Shown: one piece after another, positions 25,612 through 33,128 of the stretch
Layout: every line of letters starts with the position of its first letter
How positions within the stretch are numbered: position 1 is the first letter of the stretch
Assembly: GCA_025464995.1 (NCBI GenBank)
Contig: JAODMO010000015.1
Location: 1-43,296 of the forward strand
Reading direction: 5' to 3'
Source: Microbacteriaceae bacterium
GTDB lineage: Bacteria > Actinomycetota > Actinomycetes > Actinomycetales > Microbacteriaceae
DNA: 43,296 nucleotides
Position numbers and translations under genes: made by a program
The notes under the pieces: generated by a model
What the model saw: only the letters and a program-made list of their open reading frames with translations
Databases searched by the model: none
Told to the model about the DNA's origin: nothing

Positions 25612-26598
25612 ATGCGCCGCACCCTGATCACCTGGTCGGCGGTCTTCGCCCTGCTGTTCGTGGGCTTCGGCGCGTCCGTGGTCGCGCTCAATGCGAGCCT
25701 GTACAGCGCCAACGGTTTCGTCGGCCGCTACCTCGAGGCACTCGCGCGGCATGACGCCGCCGGTGCCCTCGAGTTGCCGGGCGTGCACACCTCGAACGAC
25801 GCCGCGGCCGACCTGCTCACCGGCGACGCCATGGGAGACCTCAGCGACGTGCGCGTGCTGAGCGACTCCGAGACATCCGATGGCGAACACGAGGTCGTCG
25901 TCGAGTACTCGCTGAAGGCTCCCGGATCACGGTCCGCCACGTCGCGTACCGAGTTCGTGGTCGCGCCCGACGGCATGAGCTTCGGGCTCTTCCCCCGGTG
26001 GCGCTTCGTGCAGAGCCCCATCAACACCGTCTCGCTCACGGTGCTGCACGACAAGCGCTTCTCCGTCAACGGCCACGACGTGACGACCGCCGCCGAGCCC
26101 GACTCCCCCGCCACCTACCTGGTCTTCGCCCCGGGCGCCTACGTCTTCGGCCATGACAGCGAATACCTCACGGCGAAACCCGTGCCGGTCGGCATCGACA
26201 AGGTCGGCGAGATCACGGATGTCGCCGTCGACGTGCAGGCGAACGAGACGTTCGTCACCGAGGTGCAGAAACACGTCAGCGCGTACCTGCAGGACTGCAC
26301 GACGCAGACGGTGCTCATGCCGACCGGGTGCCCGTTCGGGCAGAAGATCTCCAACAGGCTCACCGCCGATCCGAAGTGGACGATGGTGACAGACCCGGCC
26401 ATCACCATCGTGCCGGGCACCGAGCCGGGCACGTGGGCCGTGCCCCGGCTTCCCGCTACCGCCCATCTCGTGGTCGGCGTGCGCTCGCTCTTCGACGGGT
26501 CGACATCGACGTACGACGAAGACGTGCCGTTCGACGTGCAGTACAAGCTGACCTTCGAGGCCAACCGCCAGCTGCTGATTACGGCCGTGTACGAGTAG
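25612..26598 (+). CDS. Membrane-anchored extracytoplasmic protein of unknown function
   Basis: 328 residues. One N-terminal hydrophobic helix (about 6-26, ITWSAVFALLFVGFGASVVA) acts as anchor or uncleaved signal; the rest is predicted to be outside the cell. First a NTF2-like segment (FVGRYLEALARHDAAGALEL), then beta-rich domains, with two Cys (DCTTQTV and TGCPFG) that could form a disulfide. The closest picture is the conserved Microbacteriaceae hypothetical with tandem DUF4878-like/Ig-like domains, but I cannot name it. Its last 20 nt overlap the 3' end of the convergent copD-ctaG gene. Confidence 0.75.
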   Translation: MRRTLITWSAVFALLFVGFGASVVALNASLYSANGFVGRYLEALARHDAAGALELPGVHTSNDAAADLLTGDAMGDLSDVRVLSDSETSDGEHEVVVEYSLKAPGSRSATSRTEFVVAPDGMSFGLFPRWRFVQSPINTVSLTVLHDKRFSVNGHDVTTAAEPDSPATYLVFAPGAYVFGHDSEYLTAKPVPVGIDKVGEITDVAVDVQANETFVTEVQKHVSAYLQDCTTQTVLMPTGCPFGQKISNRLTADPKWTMVTDPAITIVPGTEPGTWAVPRLPATAHLVVGVRSLFDGSTSTYDEDVPFDVQYKLTFEANRQLLITAVYE

Positions 26599-28549
26599 TG
26601 GCGCGCGCCGCAAGCATCTCGTTGTAGGCCTCGAGCTCGGCGTCTCCGTCGCGCTCCGCCTTGCGGTCGTAGCGCTTCGAGTCGCGTTCGTCGCTGCGAG
26701 ACCACATGATGGCCACCGCGATGGCGAGGGCGACCGTCGGGATCTCGCCCACGCTCCACGCGATCCCGCCGCCGGCCTGCTGGTCGGCGAGCGCGTCGGT
26801 ACCCCATCCCATCGACCCGTACCAGTCGGCAAGCAGCAGCCCCGTGCCGGTCATGAGCGACAACCCGAAGAAGGCGTGGAATGCCATCGTCGCGAGCAGC
26901 ACCAGCAGCCGGATCGGGTACGGCGCGCGGTGCGGCGACGGGTCGACGCCGATGAGCGACTGTACGAACAGGTAGCCGGTGAGCAGGAAGTGGATGATCA
27001 TCCACTGGTGCCCGAGGTGATCGGTCGTGGCCCAGCGGAAGAGCGGCGAGTAGTAGAAGAGCCAGAGCGACGCGACGAACAGGGCGGCGGCCACGAGCGG
27101 GCGCGAGAGGAAGCCGAAATACCTCGAGTGCGTCGCGAGCATGATCCACTCGCGCGGGCCCCGGCTCCCGTCGGTGCGCTTGCGGATGGTGCGGAGCGCG
27201 AGCGTGATCGGGGCCCCGGGCACGAGCAGCACCGGCACGAGCATGCCGAGCGTCATGTGCGCCAGCATGTGGCTGCTGAACAGGTACTTCTCGTACGCGT
27301 TGACTCCGCCATTCGTGATGTAGAACAACACGACCATGCCGCTCACCCAGAGGACGGTGCGCAGTACGGGCCACGAGTCACCGCGTCTCCGCAGCCGCCA
27401 CACGCCTGCGAGGTAGAAGAAGACCGCGAACGCGCAGAAGAGCACCCACAGCAGGTCGAAGTCCCAGAGCGTGAACATCCGCGCGATCGTCACGGGCGGA
27501 GGCAGCGGCGCGCCCGTGAGCAGCTCGGCAGGGCTCGAGCCTCCGGCATCGGATGCCGCGACCTGCGCCTGCGGGGTCGCCGTACGCGCGAGCGTCGCCG
27601 CGACGCCGGAGGCGAGGCCCATGAACGCCAGTTCGGCGGTAACCAGCCACCAGAAGTACTTGCGAGCCCCGGTCGTCTCCATGCGACCGACGAGATAGCG
27701 GCGCTGCACCACGCCGAAGGCGCCGAGGGCGACGAGCGCCGTCACCTTGACGAGCACGAGAATGCCGTAGGTGGTGAAGAGGTTGTCGAGGGTGCCCACG
27801 CGGATCTCGGCGCTGACATAGCCGGATGCCGCGACCACGACGAAGCTCACGATGGCGAGTGTCGAGTACCGGGCGATGAGCGGCACGATCCGGCCGCCGT
27901 CGAGGGTACGCGCGCCGAGCGCGAGAACGAGCAGCCCGCCGAGCCAGACCGCCGCGAACACGATGTGCAGCCAGATGGCGCTCGTGGCCGCATCGTGACT
28001 CGCGGTGCCACCGGCGTGCCCCTGCAGCGCCATGGGGATGAGGCCCATGATCGAGCCGACGGCCATGACGAGCACAAGGGTGTGGTTGCGCACCGCGAAG
28101 CACAGAACCGTGAGGGCCGCCGCCACGAGCGCCGTGATGAGCCAGGACTGGCCCAACTCGTTGTCGGTGAGGAACTGCGCGAGGAGCTCGCCGAAGCGGT
28201 CGTCGAGCGAGATCGGCTGGAGGTAGATCGTCATGAAGCTGAAGAACGCGGTCGCAGCCGAGGCGACCGCCCAGACGCCCGCGGATGCCGCGGCGATGTC
28301 GAGCGCTAGGTCGAACTCGGGCTTCTTCGGGGCGAGGGCGAAGGCGGCGAGCACGAGCGCGCCGATGGTTCCCGCCGCACCGATATTGACGAGGAGCTTG
28401 CCGAGGGGGAGTCCGTATCGGACCACGGCGCCCGGGTCGGCGATGGGCTCGGCGGCTGCGCCGCCACCGAACCGCAACGCCGCGACAGCGGAAACGAGTG
28501 CCACGAGGAGCAGGAGCGCGGGCCCCACTATCCGAACGATCCGTGGCAT
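26579..28549 (-). CDS. CopD-CtaG fusion: copper resistance / cytochrome c oxidase assembly protein
   Basis: 656-residue polytopic membrane protein with about 15 hydrophobic segments. The first half has the CopD-type core (HIVFAAVWLGGLLVLALGAR and RYSTLAIVSFVVVAASGYVS, about 190-240), linked to copper import. The second half is a caa3-type CtaG domain with MLAHMTLGMLVPVLLVPGAP and DHLGHQWMIIHFLLTGYLF, whose His residues are likely copper ligands for oxidase assembly. The fused architecture is common in actinobacteria. Of two consecutive ATGs, the second (28549) lies exactly 6 nt from a TAGGCT box and is chosen. Confidence 0.9.
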   Translation of the reverse strand: MPRIVRIVGPALLLLVALVSAVAALRFGGGAAAEPIADPGAVVRYGLPLGKLLVNIGAAGTIGALVLAAFALAPKKPEFDLALDIAAASAGVWAVASAATAFFSFMTIYLQPISLDDRFGELLAQFLTDNELGQSWLITALVAAALTVLCFAVRNHTLVLVMAVGSIMGLIPMALQGHAGGTASHDAATSAIWLHIVFAAVWLGGLLVLALGARTLDGGRIVPLIARYSTLAIVSFVVVAASGYVSAEIRVGTLDNLFTTYGILVLVKVTALVALGAFGVVQRRYLVGRMETTGARKYFWWLVTAELAFMGLASGVAATLARTATPQAQVAASDAGGSSPAELLTGAPLPPPVTIARMFTLWDFDLLWVLFCAFAVFFYLAGVWRLRRRGDSWPVLRTVLWVSGMVVLFYITNGGVNAYEKYLFSSHMLAHMTLGMLVPVLLVPGAPITLALRTIRKRTDGSRGPREWIMLATHSRYFGFLSRPLVAAALFVASLWLFYYSPLFRWATTDHLGHQWMIIHFLLTGYLFVQSLIGVDPSPHRAPYPIRLLVLLATMAFHAFFGLSLMTGTGLLLADWYGSMGWGTDALADQQAGGGIAWSVGEIPTVALAIAVAIMWSRSDERDSKRYDRKAERDGDAELEAYNEMLAARATTRTRP

Positions 28550-28561
28550 CATCCCAGCCTA
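28550..28561 (-). promoter_or_regulatory. -10 box for leaderless copD-ctaG transcript
   Basis: Minus strand TAGGCT, 6 nt (GGGATG), ATG 28549. Confidence 0.45.
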
Positions 28562-28615
28562 TTCGCTCGTGGCTGGGTATTGAGCGAGGGTCTCCACCAC
28601 TCGGGGTATGCGAAA

Positions 28616-28641
28616 GGGCACGAACCGTGTAGTTCGTGCCC
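28616..28641 (-). terminator. Rho-independent terminator of the HU gene
   Basis: Perfect 10-bp stem GGGCACGAAC / GTTCGTGCCC with a 6-nt loop, followed on the minus strand by TTTC. It begins 27 nt after the HU stop codon. Confidence 0.85.
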
Positions 28642-28668
28642 CTCGTGCGCTAAGCCGTGAGGCTAGGA

Positions 28669-28965
28669 CTACTTGGAGTCCTTGGCGGCGGCCTTGAGCT
28701 TCGAGCCAGCGCTCAGCTTGACGCCGTAGCTCGCCTTGATCTCGATAGCCTCACCCGTCTGCGGGTTGCGACCGGCGCGAGCTGCACGGTGAGTGCGCTC
28801 GACTGCCAGCCAGCCCGGGATGGATACCTTCACGCCGTCGGCCACCGAGGTGGACAGCACGGAGAAGAGAGCGTCGACGACGCCGTTGACGGCGGCCTGG
28901 CTCTGGCCGGATGCTGCGGCAACTGCCGCTACGAGCTCGGTACGGTTTAGTGACTTGTCAGCCAT
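28669..28965 (-). CDS. hup: HU-family DNA-binding protein
   Basis: 98-residue histone-like nucleoid protein. LNRTELVAAVAAASGQSQAA at the start and the DNA-binding arm signature region RAARAGRNPQTGEAIEIKAS (about 65-84). The short C-terminus without a Lys/Ala-rich tail differs from mycobacterial HupB. ATG 28965 has a strong GAGGAGGA site upstream; the in-frame extension upstream is not family-like. It follows rpsN by 69 nt and has its own terminator. Confidence 0.95.
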   Translation of the reverse strand: MADKSLNRTELVAAVAAASGQSQAAVNGVVDALFSVLSTSVADGVKVSIPGWLAVERTHRAARAGRNPQTGEAIEIKASYGVKLSAGSKLKAAAKDSK

Positions 28966-29034
28966 GAATGTCCTCCTCGGACGTTGTGCAGTTAGGTGAT
29001 TCAATCAACCAAAAGGCGGTGAACCGGAAGAAAT

Positions 29035-29340
29035 CTACCAGCTTGACTTGGTAATACCGGGCAATTCGCCCCGGTGAGCCATATCGCGGAAGCGAACACG
29101 GCTGACACCGAACTGCGCAAGGTAGCCGCGGGGGCGGCCGTCGATCGCGTCGCGACCACGAACGCGCACCGGAGATGCGTTACGGGGAAGCTTCTGCAGG
29201 CCGATACGGGCCTCTTCGCGTGACTCGTCGGTACCCGCCGGGTCGACGAGTGCCTTCTTCAGCTCCAGGCGCTTCGACGCGTAGCGCGCGACGATGACCT
29301 TGCGCTGTTCGTTCTTCGCAATCTTGCTCTTCTTGGCCAT
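29035..29340 (-). CDS. rpsN: 30S ribosomal protein S14, zinc-free type
   Basis: 101 residues, the long S14 form: [20 protein letters not shown] at the start, [20 protein letters not shown] in the middle and [19 protein letters not shown] near the end. The four-Cys zinc motif of the short (about 61-residue) S14 is absent. Third gene of rpmB-rpmG-rpsN, 2 nt after rpmG. In actinobacteria such zinc-free paralogues are typically under Zur control and replace zinc-binding versions when zinc is scarce. Confidence 0.95.
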   Translation of the reverse strand: MAKKSKIAKNEQRKVIVARYASKRLELKKALVDPAGTDESREEARIGLQKLPRNASPVRVRGRDAIDGRPRGYLAQFGVSRVRFRDMAHRGELPGITKSSW

Positions 29341-29342
29341 GT

Positions 29343-29510
29343 TTAGCGCTCCTCCCGGAATTCGACGTGCTTGCGGACCACGGGGTCGTACTTCTTGAGC
29401 ACGAGGCGGTCGGGGTCATTGCGACGGTTCTTCTTGGTCACGTAGGTGTAACCGGTGCCCGCCGTCGAGCGGAGCTTGATGATCGGACGTACGTCCTGAG
29501 CCTTAGCCAT
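29343..29510 (-). CDS. rpmG: 50S ribosomal protein L33, zinc-free type
   Basis: 55 residues, beginning [20 protein letters not shown], then [16 protein letters not shown] and a C-terminal [17 protein letters not shown]. The Cys pairs of the zinc-binding L33 are missing. It overlaps the rpmB stop (TAATG) and ends 2 nt before rpsN, so the three genes form one operon. Confidence 0.95.
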   Translation of the reverse strand: MAKAQDVRPIIKLRSTAGTGYTYVTKKNRRNDPDRLVLKKYDPVVRKHVEFREER

Positions 29511-29746
29511 TAGATCTTCACCCCACGAGCGAGGATGTCCTTGACGACAGACTCGATGCCACGAGCATCGATGGTCTTGATGCCCTTCGCGGAAAGCTGA
29601 AGCGTGACGTTACGGCGCAGCGAAGGCACGTAATACGTCTTCTTCTGCACGTTGGGGTCGAAGCGACGCTTGGTGCGCCGGTGCGAGTGCGAGATGTTGT
29701 GCCCAAAGCCGGGTACGGCTCCGGTCACCTGGCAGGTTGCTGCCAT
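29510..29746 (-). CDS. rpmB: 50S ribosomal protein L28, zinc-free type
   Basis: 78 residues: [20 protein letters not shown], then [16 protein letters not shown]. Only one Cys is present instead of the two CxxC pairs of zinc-binding L28. GGAGG lies 6 nt upstream of ATG 29746. First gene of the rpmB-rpmG-rpsN operon; a candidate promoter lies at 29872-29900. Confidence 0.96.
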   Translation of the reverse strand: MAATCQVTGAVPGFGHNISHSHRRTKRRFDPNVQKKTYYVPSLRRNVTLQLSAKGIKTIDARGIESVVKDILARGVKI

Positions 29747-29871
29747 GATTTCCTCCATTAGTCTCCGCAGCCGCGACCCACCGAGGTGAGCCGTTGCTGC
29801 CCAAGAATTACTTGTCGGCGCGCATGGACCCGCTTCGTTTCCGGGGAAAGAGGGGGGTCGGCGCACATGCG

Positions 29872-29900
29872 AGTGTAGATACCACTCAGCCAGCGTTAAA
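29872..29900 (-). promoter_or_regulatory. Candidate promoter of rpmB-rpmG-rpsN
   Basis: Minus strand -35 TTTAAC (29895-29900), 17-nt spacer, -10 TACACT (29872-29877). I see no clear Zur palindrome here. Confidence 0.4.
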
Positions 29901-29944
29901 CACTACGGGTCGGCGGCGCGTCACGCAAGCTGCGGGGCGGGCGC

Positions 29945-30346
29945 TCAGGCCCGGCCGGCCGCGGGCAGGAGGGTGCAGGCGGCGCAGAAGCCGAAGACGT
30001 CGACGATGTGGTTCGGCTGGGTGAAGCCGTGTTCGGCCGCCACCGACTTCGCCCACTGCTCTACCGCGTCGGCCTCGATCTCGACCGTCAGCCCGCAGTT
30101 GCGGCATATGAGGTGATGATGGTGACTGCCAGGGGTGCAGGCGCGGTACAGACTCTCGCCCTCCTGCTGCAGCGAATCTGCCTCGCCCTCACCCGCGAGG
30201 TCGGCGAGCGCGCGATACACCGTGGCGAGGCCGATCGGGGAGCCGCTGTCACGGAGGCTGGAATGAAGCGACTGTGCGCTCACGAATCCCTCGGATGAAC
30301 CGAGAGCCTCGCGCACGGCTTCGCGCTGCCACGTGTTGCGCTTCAT
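29945..30346 (-). CDS. zur: Fur-family regulator, probable zinc uptake repressor Zur
   Basis: 133 residues. N-terminal winged helix (about 1-55; KRNTWQREAVREALGSSEGF, SPIGLATVYRALADL) and a C-terminal metal-binding dimerisation domain with HHHHLICRNC (75-84) and CAAC (121-124); the two CxxC pairs make the structural zinc site. Context decides for Zur over Fur: it lies between znuB and zinc-free ribosomal protein genes. The start has a TAGAAT box exactly 6 nt upstream, so although it is 9 nt downstream of znuB it probably also has its own leaderless promoter. Confidence 0.9.
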   Translation of the reverse strand: MKRNTWQREAVREALGSSEGFVSAQSLHSSLRDSGSPIGLATVYRALADLAGEGEADSLQQEGESLYRACTPGSHHHHLICRNCGLTVEIEADAVEQWAKSVAAEHGFTQPNHIVDVFGFCAACTLLPAAGRA

Positions 30347-30358
30347 GGTGTGATTCTA
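30347..30358 (-). promoter_or_regulatory. -10 box for leaderless zur transcript
   Basis: Minus strand TAGAAT, 6 nt (CACACC), ATG 30346. It overlaps the end of znuB, giving zur an internal promoter in addition to read-through. Confidence 0.55.
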
Positions 30359-31237
30359 CCTTCCGGCTGCACGGCGCTCCCTGGCCGGAACCGCCCCGCG
30401 CGCCCCCCGTCGTGCGCCGACGATGCGGCATGCCACGTAGATGGCGAACGAGATGGTCGTGATGTACGGGCTGATGGGCAGGGAGCCGCCGAGGGCCAAC
30501 AGGATGCCGCCGACCGCCGACACGAACCCGAACGCCATGCTGAGCAGCGGCACCGCGACGGGCGACGACGAGATGCGCAACGCGGCGGCGGCGGGGGTGA
30601 CGAGCAGCGCGAGCACGAGCAGTGAGCCGATGATCTGCACGGATACGGCCACCGTGAGCCCGAGCAGCACCATGAAGCCGAGGGAGAGGGTGCGGGATGG
30701 CACGCCCCGGGCGGCCGCAACGTCGGAGTCGAGGCTGTCGAACGTGAGCGGACGCCAGATGAGCAGCAGCGAGACGAGCACCACGGTCGACAGGGCGATG
30801 AGGAGGCCGAGCTGCGGCACGTCGACGGAGATGATCTGCCCCGTCAGCAGGCCGAACTTGTTGCCGCTTCGACCGGGGTAGAGGGCGAGGAAGAGGATGC
30901 CCAGCCCGAGGCCGAAGGGCATGAGCACCCCGATGATGGAGTTGCGGTCGCGGGCTTTCGCGCCGAGCAGTCCGATGAGCACCGCCGCGATGAGGGAGCC
31001 GACGAGCGACCCGGCGACGACGTTCACGCCGAGCAGCAACGCCCCGGCCGCGCCGGCGAACGAGAGCTCGCTGATGCCGTGTACGGCGAATGCCATGTCG
31101 CGCTGCATCACGAAGACGCCGATGAGCCCGCCGACGATGCCGAGCACGGCCGCGGCGACGATGGAGTTGTGCACGAGGCCGAGGAGCTCGCCGTAGTCGG
31201 CGAAGTTGAACAGCCTGCCCCAGAGGTCGTCGCTCAC
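30356..31237 (-). CDS. znuB: Zinc ABC transporter permease
   Basis: 293 residues, about eight to nine transmembrane helices. VMQRDMAFAVHGISELSFAG (about 43-62) is the family signature around the EAA-like coupling loop, and LLALGGSLPISPYITTISFA lies near the end. Belongs to the ABC-3 (zinc/manganese) permease family. GTG 31237 overlaps the znuC stop (GTGA). With ZnuC and ZnuA it forms a high-affinity Zn(II) importer; Zur downstream supports zinc over manganese. Confidence 0.92.
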   Translation of the reverse strand: MSDDLWGRLFNFADYGELLGLVHNSIVAAAVLGIVGGLIGVFVMQRDMAFAVHGISELSFAGAAGALLLGVNVVAGSLVGSLIAAVLIGLLGAKARDRNSIIGVLMPFGLGLGILFLALYPGRSGNKFGLLTGQIISVDVPQLGLLIALSTVVLVSLLLIWRPLTFDSLDSDVAAARGVPSRTLSLGFMVLLGLTVAVSVQIIGSLLVLALLVTPAAAALRISSSPVAVPLLSMAFGFVSAVGGILLALGGSLPISPYITTISFAIYVACRIVGARRGARGAVPARERRAAGR

Positions 31238-32079
31238 GCGTGCACCTCGTCGTGGTGGTCGTGGGCGTCGGGCACGCCCGCGACGATGACCCGACCCCGG
31301 CTGCGGATGACGTCTACGGGTGTGCCGTAGAGGTCGGTCAGCACGTCGGAGCGCAGCACTTCGTCGGGGGTGCCCTGCAGGAATCGCCCCTCCGCGAGGT
31401 AGAGGATGCGGTCGACCACGTCGAGCACGGGGTTCACGTCGTGGGTCACGAACACGACCGCGGTGTCGTGGGTGCGCCGCCGCCGGTCGATGAGTTCCGA
31501 CACGGCCCGTTGGTGCTGGAGGTCGAGGCTGAGCAGCGGCTCGTCGCAGAGCAACAGCACCGGGTCGCCCGCGAGCGCCTGGCCGACACGAAGCCGCTGC
31601 TGTTCGCCGCCCGAGAGCGAGCCGACCGGCCGGTCGGCGAACGAGGTGGCGCCGACGTCGGCGAGCAGTGCGTCGACGCGCTGCCGGTCGCCCCTCCGCG
31701 AGACGGGCGGCCCGAACCGGTGGCCGTTCACGCCGAGCGCCACGAGATCGCGCCCGCGCAGCGGCGTACCGGGAGCGACGAGCTTCTGCTGCGGGATGTA
31801 CCCGACGCTGCGGTCGCCGCGACGGATGGGGCGGCCGGCCAGCCGCACGGTACCGGAGTCGAGCCGCTGCTGGCCGAGAATGGTCTTGAGCAGGCTGGTC
31901 TTGCCCGAGCCGTTCGGCCCGAGCACGGCGAGGAACTCACCGGGCCGCACGCTCAGGTCGAGTCCGCTCCAGAGCGTCCGGTCGCCGAAGCCGAGCGAGC
32001 CGTTCTCGAACTGGAGCACGGGCTCGTCGGCGGCGGGGCGAGAGTCCGTCGCGGAGGGCGCCGTCGTGGCCGCCGTCAT
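31234..32079 (-). CDS. znuC: Zinc ABC transporter ATP-binding protein
   Basis: 281 residues. Walker A GPNGSGKTS (54-62), Q-loop in VGYIPQQKLV, ABC signature GSLSGGEQQRLRVGQAL and Walker B LLLCDEPLLSLD are intact; H-loop in VFVTHDVN. The N-terminus has about 20 low-complexity residues. ATG 32079 overlaps the znuA stop (ATGA). The in-frame upstream extension is a shadow of znuA. Confidence 0.93.
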   Translation of the reverse strand: MTAATTAPSATDSRPAADEPVLQFENGSLGFGDRTLWSGLDLSVRPGEFLAVLGPNGSGKTSLLKTILGQQRLDSGTVRLAGRPIRRGDRSVGYIPQQKLVAPGTPLRGRDLVALGVNGHRFGPPVSRRGDRQRVDALLADVGATSFADRPVGSLSGGEQQRLRVGQALAGDPVLLLCDEPLLSLDLQHQRAVSELIDRRRRTHDTAVVFVTHDVNPVLDVVDRILYLAEGRFLQGTPDEVLRSDVLTDLYGTPVDVIRSRGRVIVAGVPDAHDHHDEVHA

Positions 32080-32984
32080 TCCAGCGCCGCCGAGATCGCG
32101 TACAGATTGTCGGTCATCCACGCCACATAGTCTGTGCCCTCGGGCAGCGTCTCGGTGAATTCGACGACCGGGACACCCGCCTCGTCCGCGGCAGTACGCA
32201 CTCGCTCGGTCTCCGAACTGGCCGTCTGCCCGTTGTAGGCGAGCAACGACACCGCCCCGTCCGGGAAGAGGTCGAGGGTATCGGCAAGGGCGGCGGGGGA
32301 GACATCCGCGCCCTCCTCGATCGCCTCGGAGAAGTCGGCCGGCGTGCGGTTCGTGAAGCCGGCCGCCTCGAGCAGGTACAGCGGAACCGGCTCCGTGACC
32401 GCGACGCCGAGGCCGCGGGTGCCGGCGCGCATGCCCTCGGCGAAGGCCTCGAGCTGCGCCATCTCGGCGGCGAACGCGGCGAGGTTCGTCTCGTAGGCGG
32501 CGCTGTTGTCGGGGTCGACCGTGCTGAGCTCGCGCGCAATCGCCTCGGCGACCCGCTTGACACCGCCCAGGCTGTACCAGACGTGCTCGTTGAAGTGCTC
32601 GCCCGCCTCCTCCACGAGGCCGGATGTCTCGCTCGCGTCCAGCACGGCGGCGTCGCTCGGTGAGGCGGCGAGCAGGGTGTCGATGAACGGGTCGTATCCG
32701 CCTCCGTTCTCGATGACGAGGTCGGCTCGAGACACCGTGAGCTGGTCGCGGGCCGACGCCTCGAAGCTGTGCGGGTCTTGCGCGGCGCCCGTGATGAGGC
32801 TCGTCACGGTGACGAGTTCACCTCCGATGGCCTCGGCGATGCTGCCGTAGACGTCGGTCGAGGCGACAACGGAGACGCCGTCGCCCTCGGCGGGGGCCGA
32901 CGTCGAGGCGGCGCATCCGGTGAAGGCCAGAGTGGATGCGGCCAAGCCGGCGATGAGGGAGAGGGTGGGGGTGAGGCGGCGCAT
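32076..32984 (-). CDS. znuA: Zinc ABC transporter substrate-binding lipoprotein
   Basis: 302 residues. Lipoprotein signal with lipobox LAFTGC (Cys at about 24), then the cluster A-I fold: VVASTDVYGSIAEAIGGELV, DPHSFEASARDQL (first metal His), FNEHVWYSLGGVKRVA (second His) and TEPVPLYLLEAAGF, where Glu replaces the His seen in many ZnuA proteins. No His-rich loop. ATG 32984 is the first of three overlapping znu genes; the longer in-frame start at 33038 would bury the signal peptide. Confidence 0.9.
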   Translation of the reverse strand: MRRLTPTLSLIAGLAASTLAFTGCAASTSAPAEGDGVSVVASTDVYGSIAEAIGGELVTVTSLITGAAQDPHSFEASARDQLTVSRADLVIENGGGYDPFIDTLLAASPSDAAVLDASETSGLVEEAGEHFNEHVWYSLGGVKRVAEAIARELSTVDPDNSAAYETNLAAFAAEMAQLEAFAEGMRAGTRGLGVAVTEPVPLYLLEAAGFTNRTPADFSEAIEEGADVSPAALADTLDLFPDGAVSLLAYNGQTASSETERVRTAADEAGVPVVEFTETLPEGTDYVAWMTDNLYAISAALE

Positions 32985-32996
32985 ACGTGTCGTTTC

Positions 32997-33025
32997 TAGA
33001 TAACCGTAATGAGATTCGTTATCAA
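32997..33025 (-). promoter_or_regulatory. znuACB promoter
   Basis: Minus strand -35 TTGATA (33020-33025), 17-nt spacer, -10 TATCTA (32997-33002), 12 nt before the znuA ATG. The sequence is locally AT-rich, unlike its surroundings. Confidence 0.5.
33010..33024. promoter_or_regulatory. Candidate Zur box
   Basis: TGAGATTCGTTATCA: 15-bp imperfect palindrome (TGA..TCA ends) overlapping the -35/spacer of the znuA promoter; it matches the TGAAAATGATTTTCA-type actinobacterial Zur consensus at about 10 of 15 positions. A wider inverted pair GATAAC / GTTATC surrounds it. Confidence 0.4.
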
Positions 33026-33050
33026 GAGTATGGCACACGACGACCGAGCT

Positions 33051-33121
33051 GGTTGAGCAGGTCGCCCAGCGAGCGTATCGAAACCCGGCTCGATACGCCC
33101 GTCAGCGCGAGCTGCTCGACC
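33051..33121. repeat. REP-like long inverted repeat, copy D
   Basis: GGTTGAGCAG...GCGTATCGAAACC followed by GGCTCGATACGC...GCTGCTCGACC: two mirror-image halves forming a ~70-nt hairpin, 7 nt beyond the E2 stop codon. Same modules as at 1847-1927. Probably also ends transcription of the dehydrogenase operon. Confidence 0.7.
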
Positions 33122-33128
33122 GCGCGCG

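Noticed and set aside
29747..29944. Zur box in front of rpmB
   Set aside because: No palindrome resembling the znuA candidate; only a moderate promoter (29872-29900) can be proposed.
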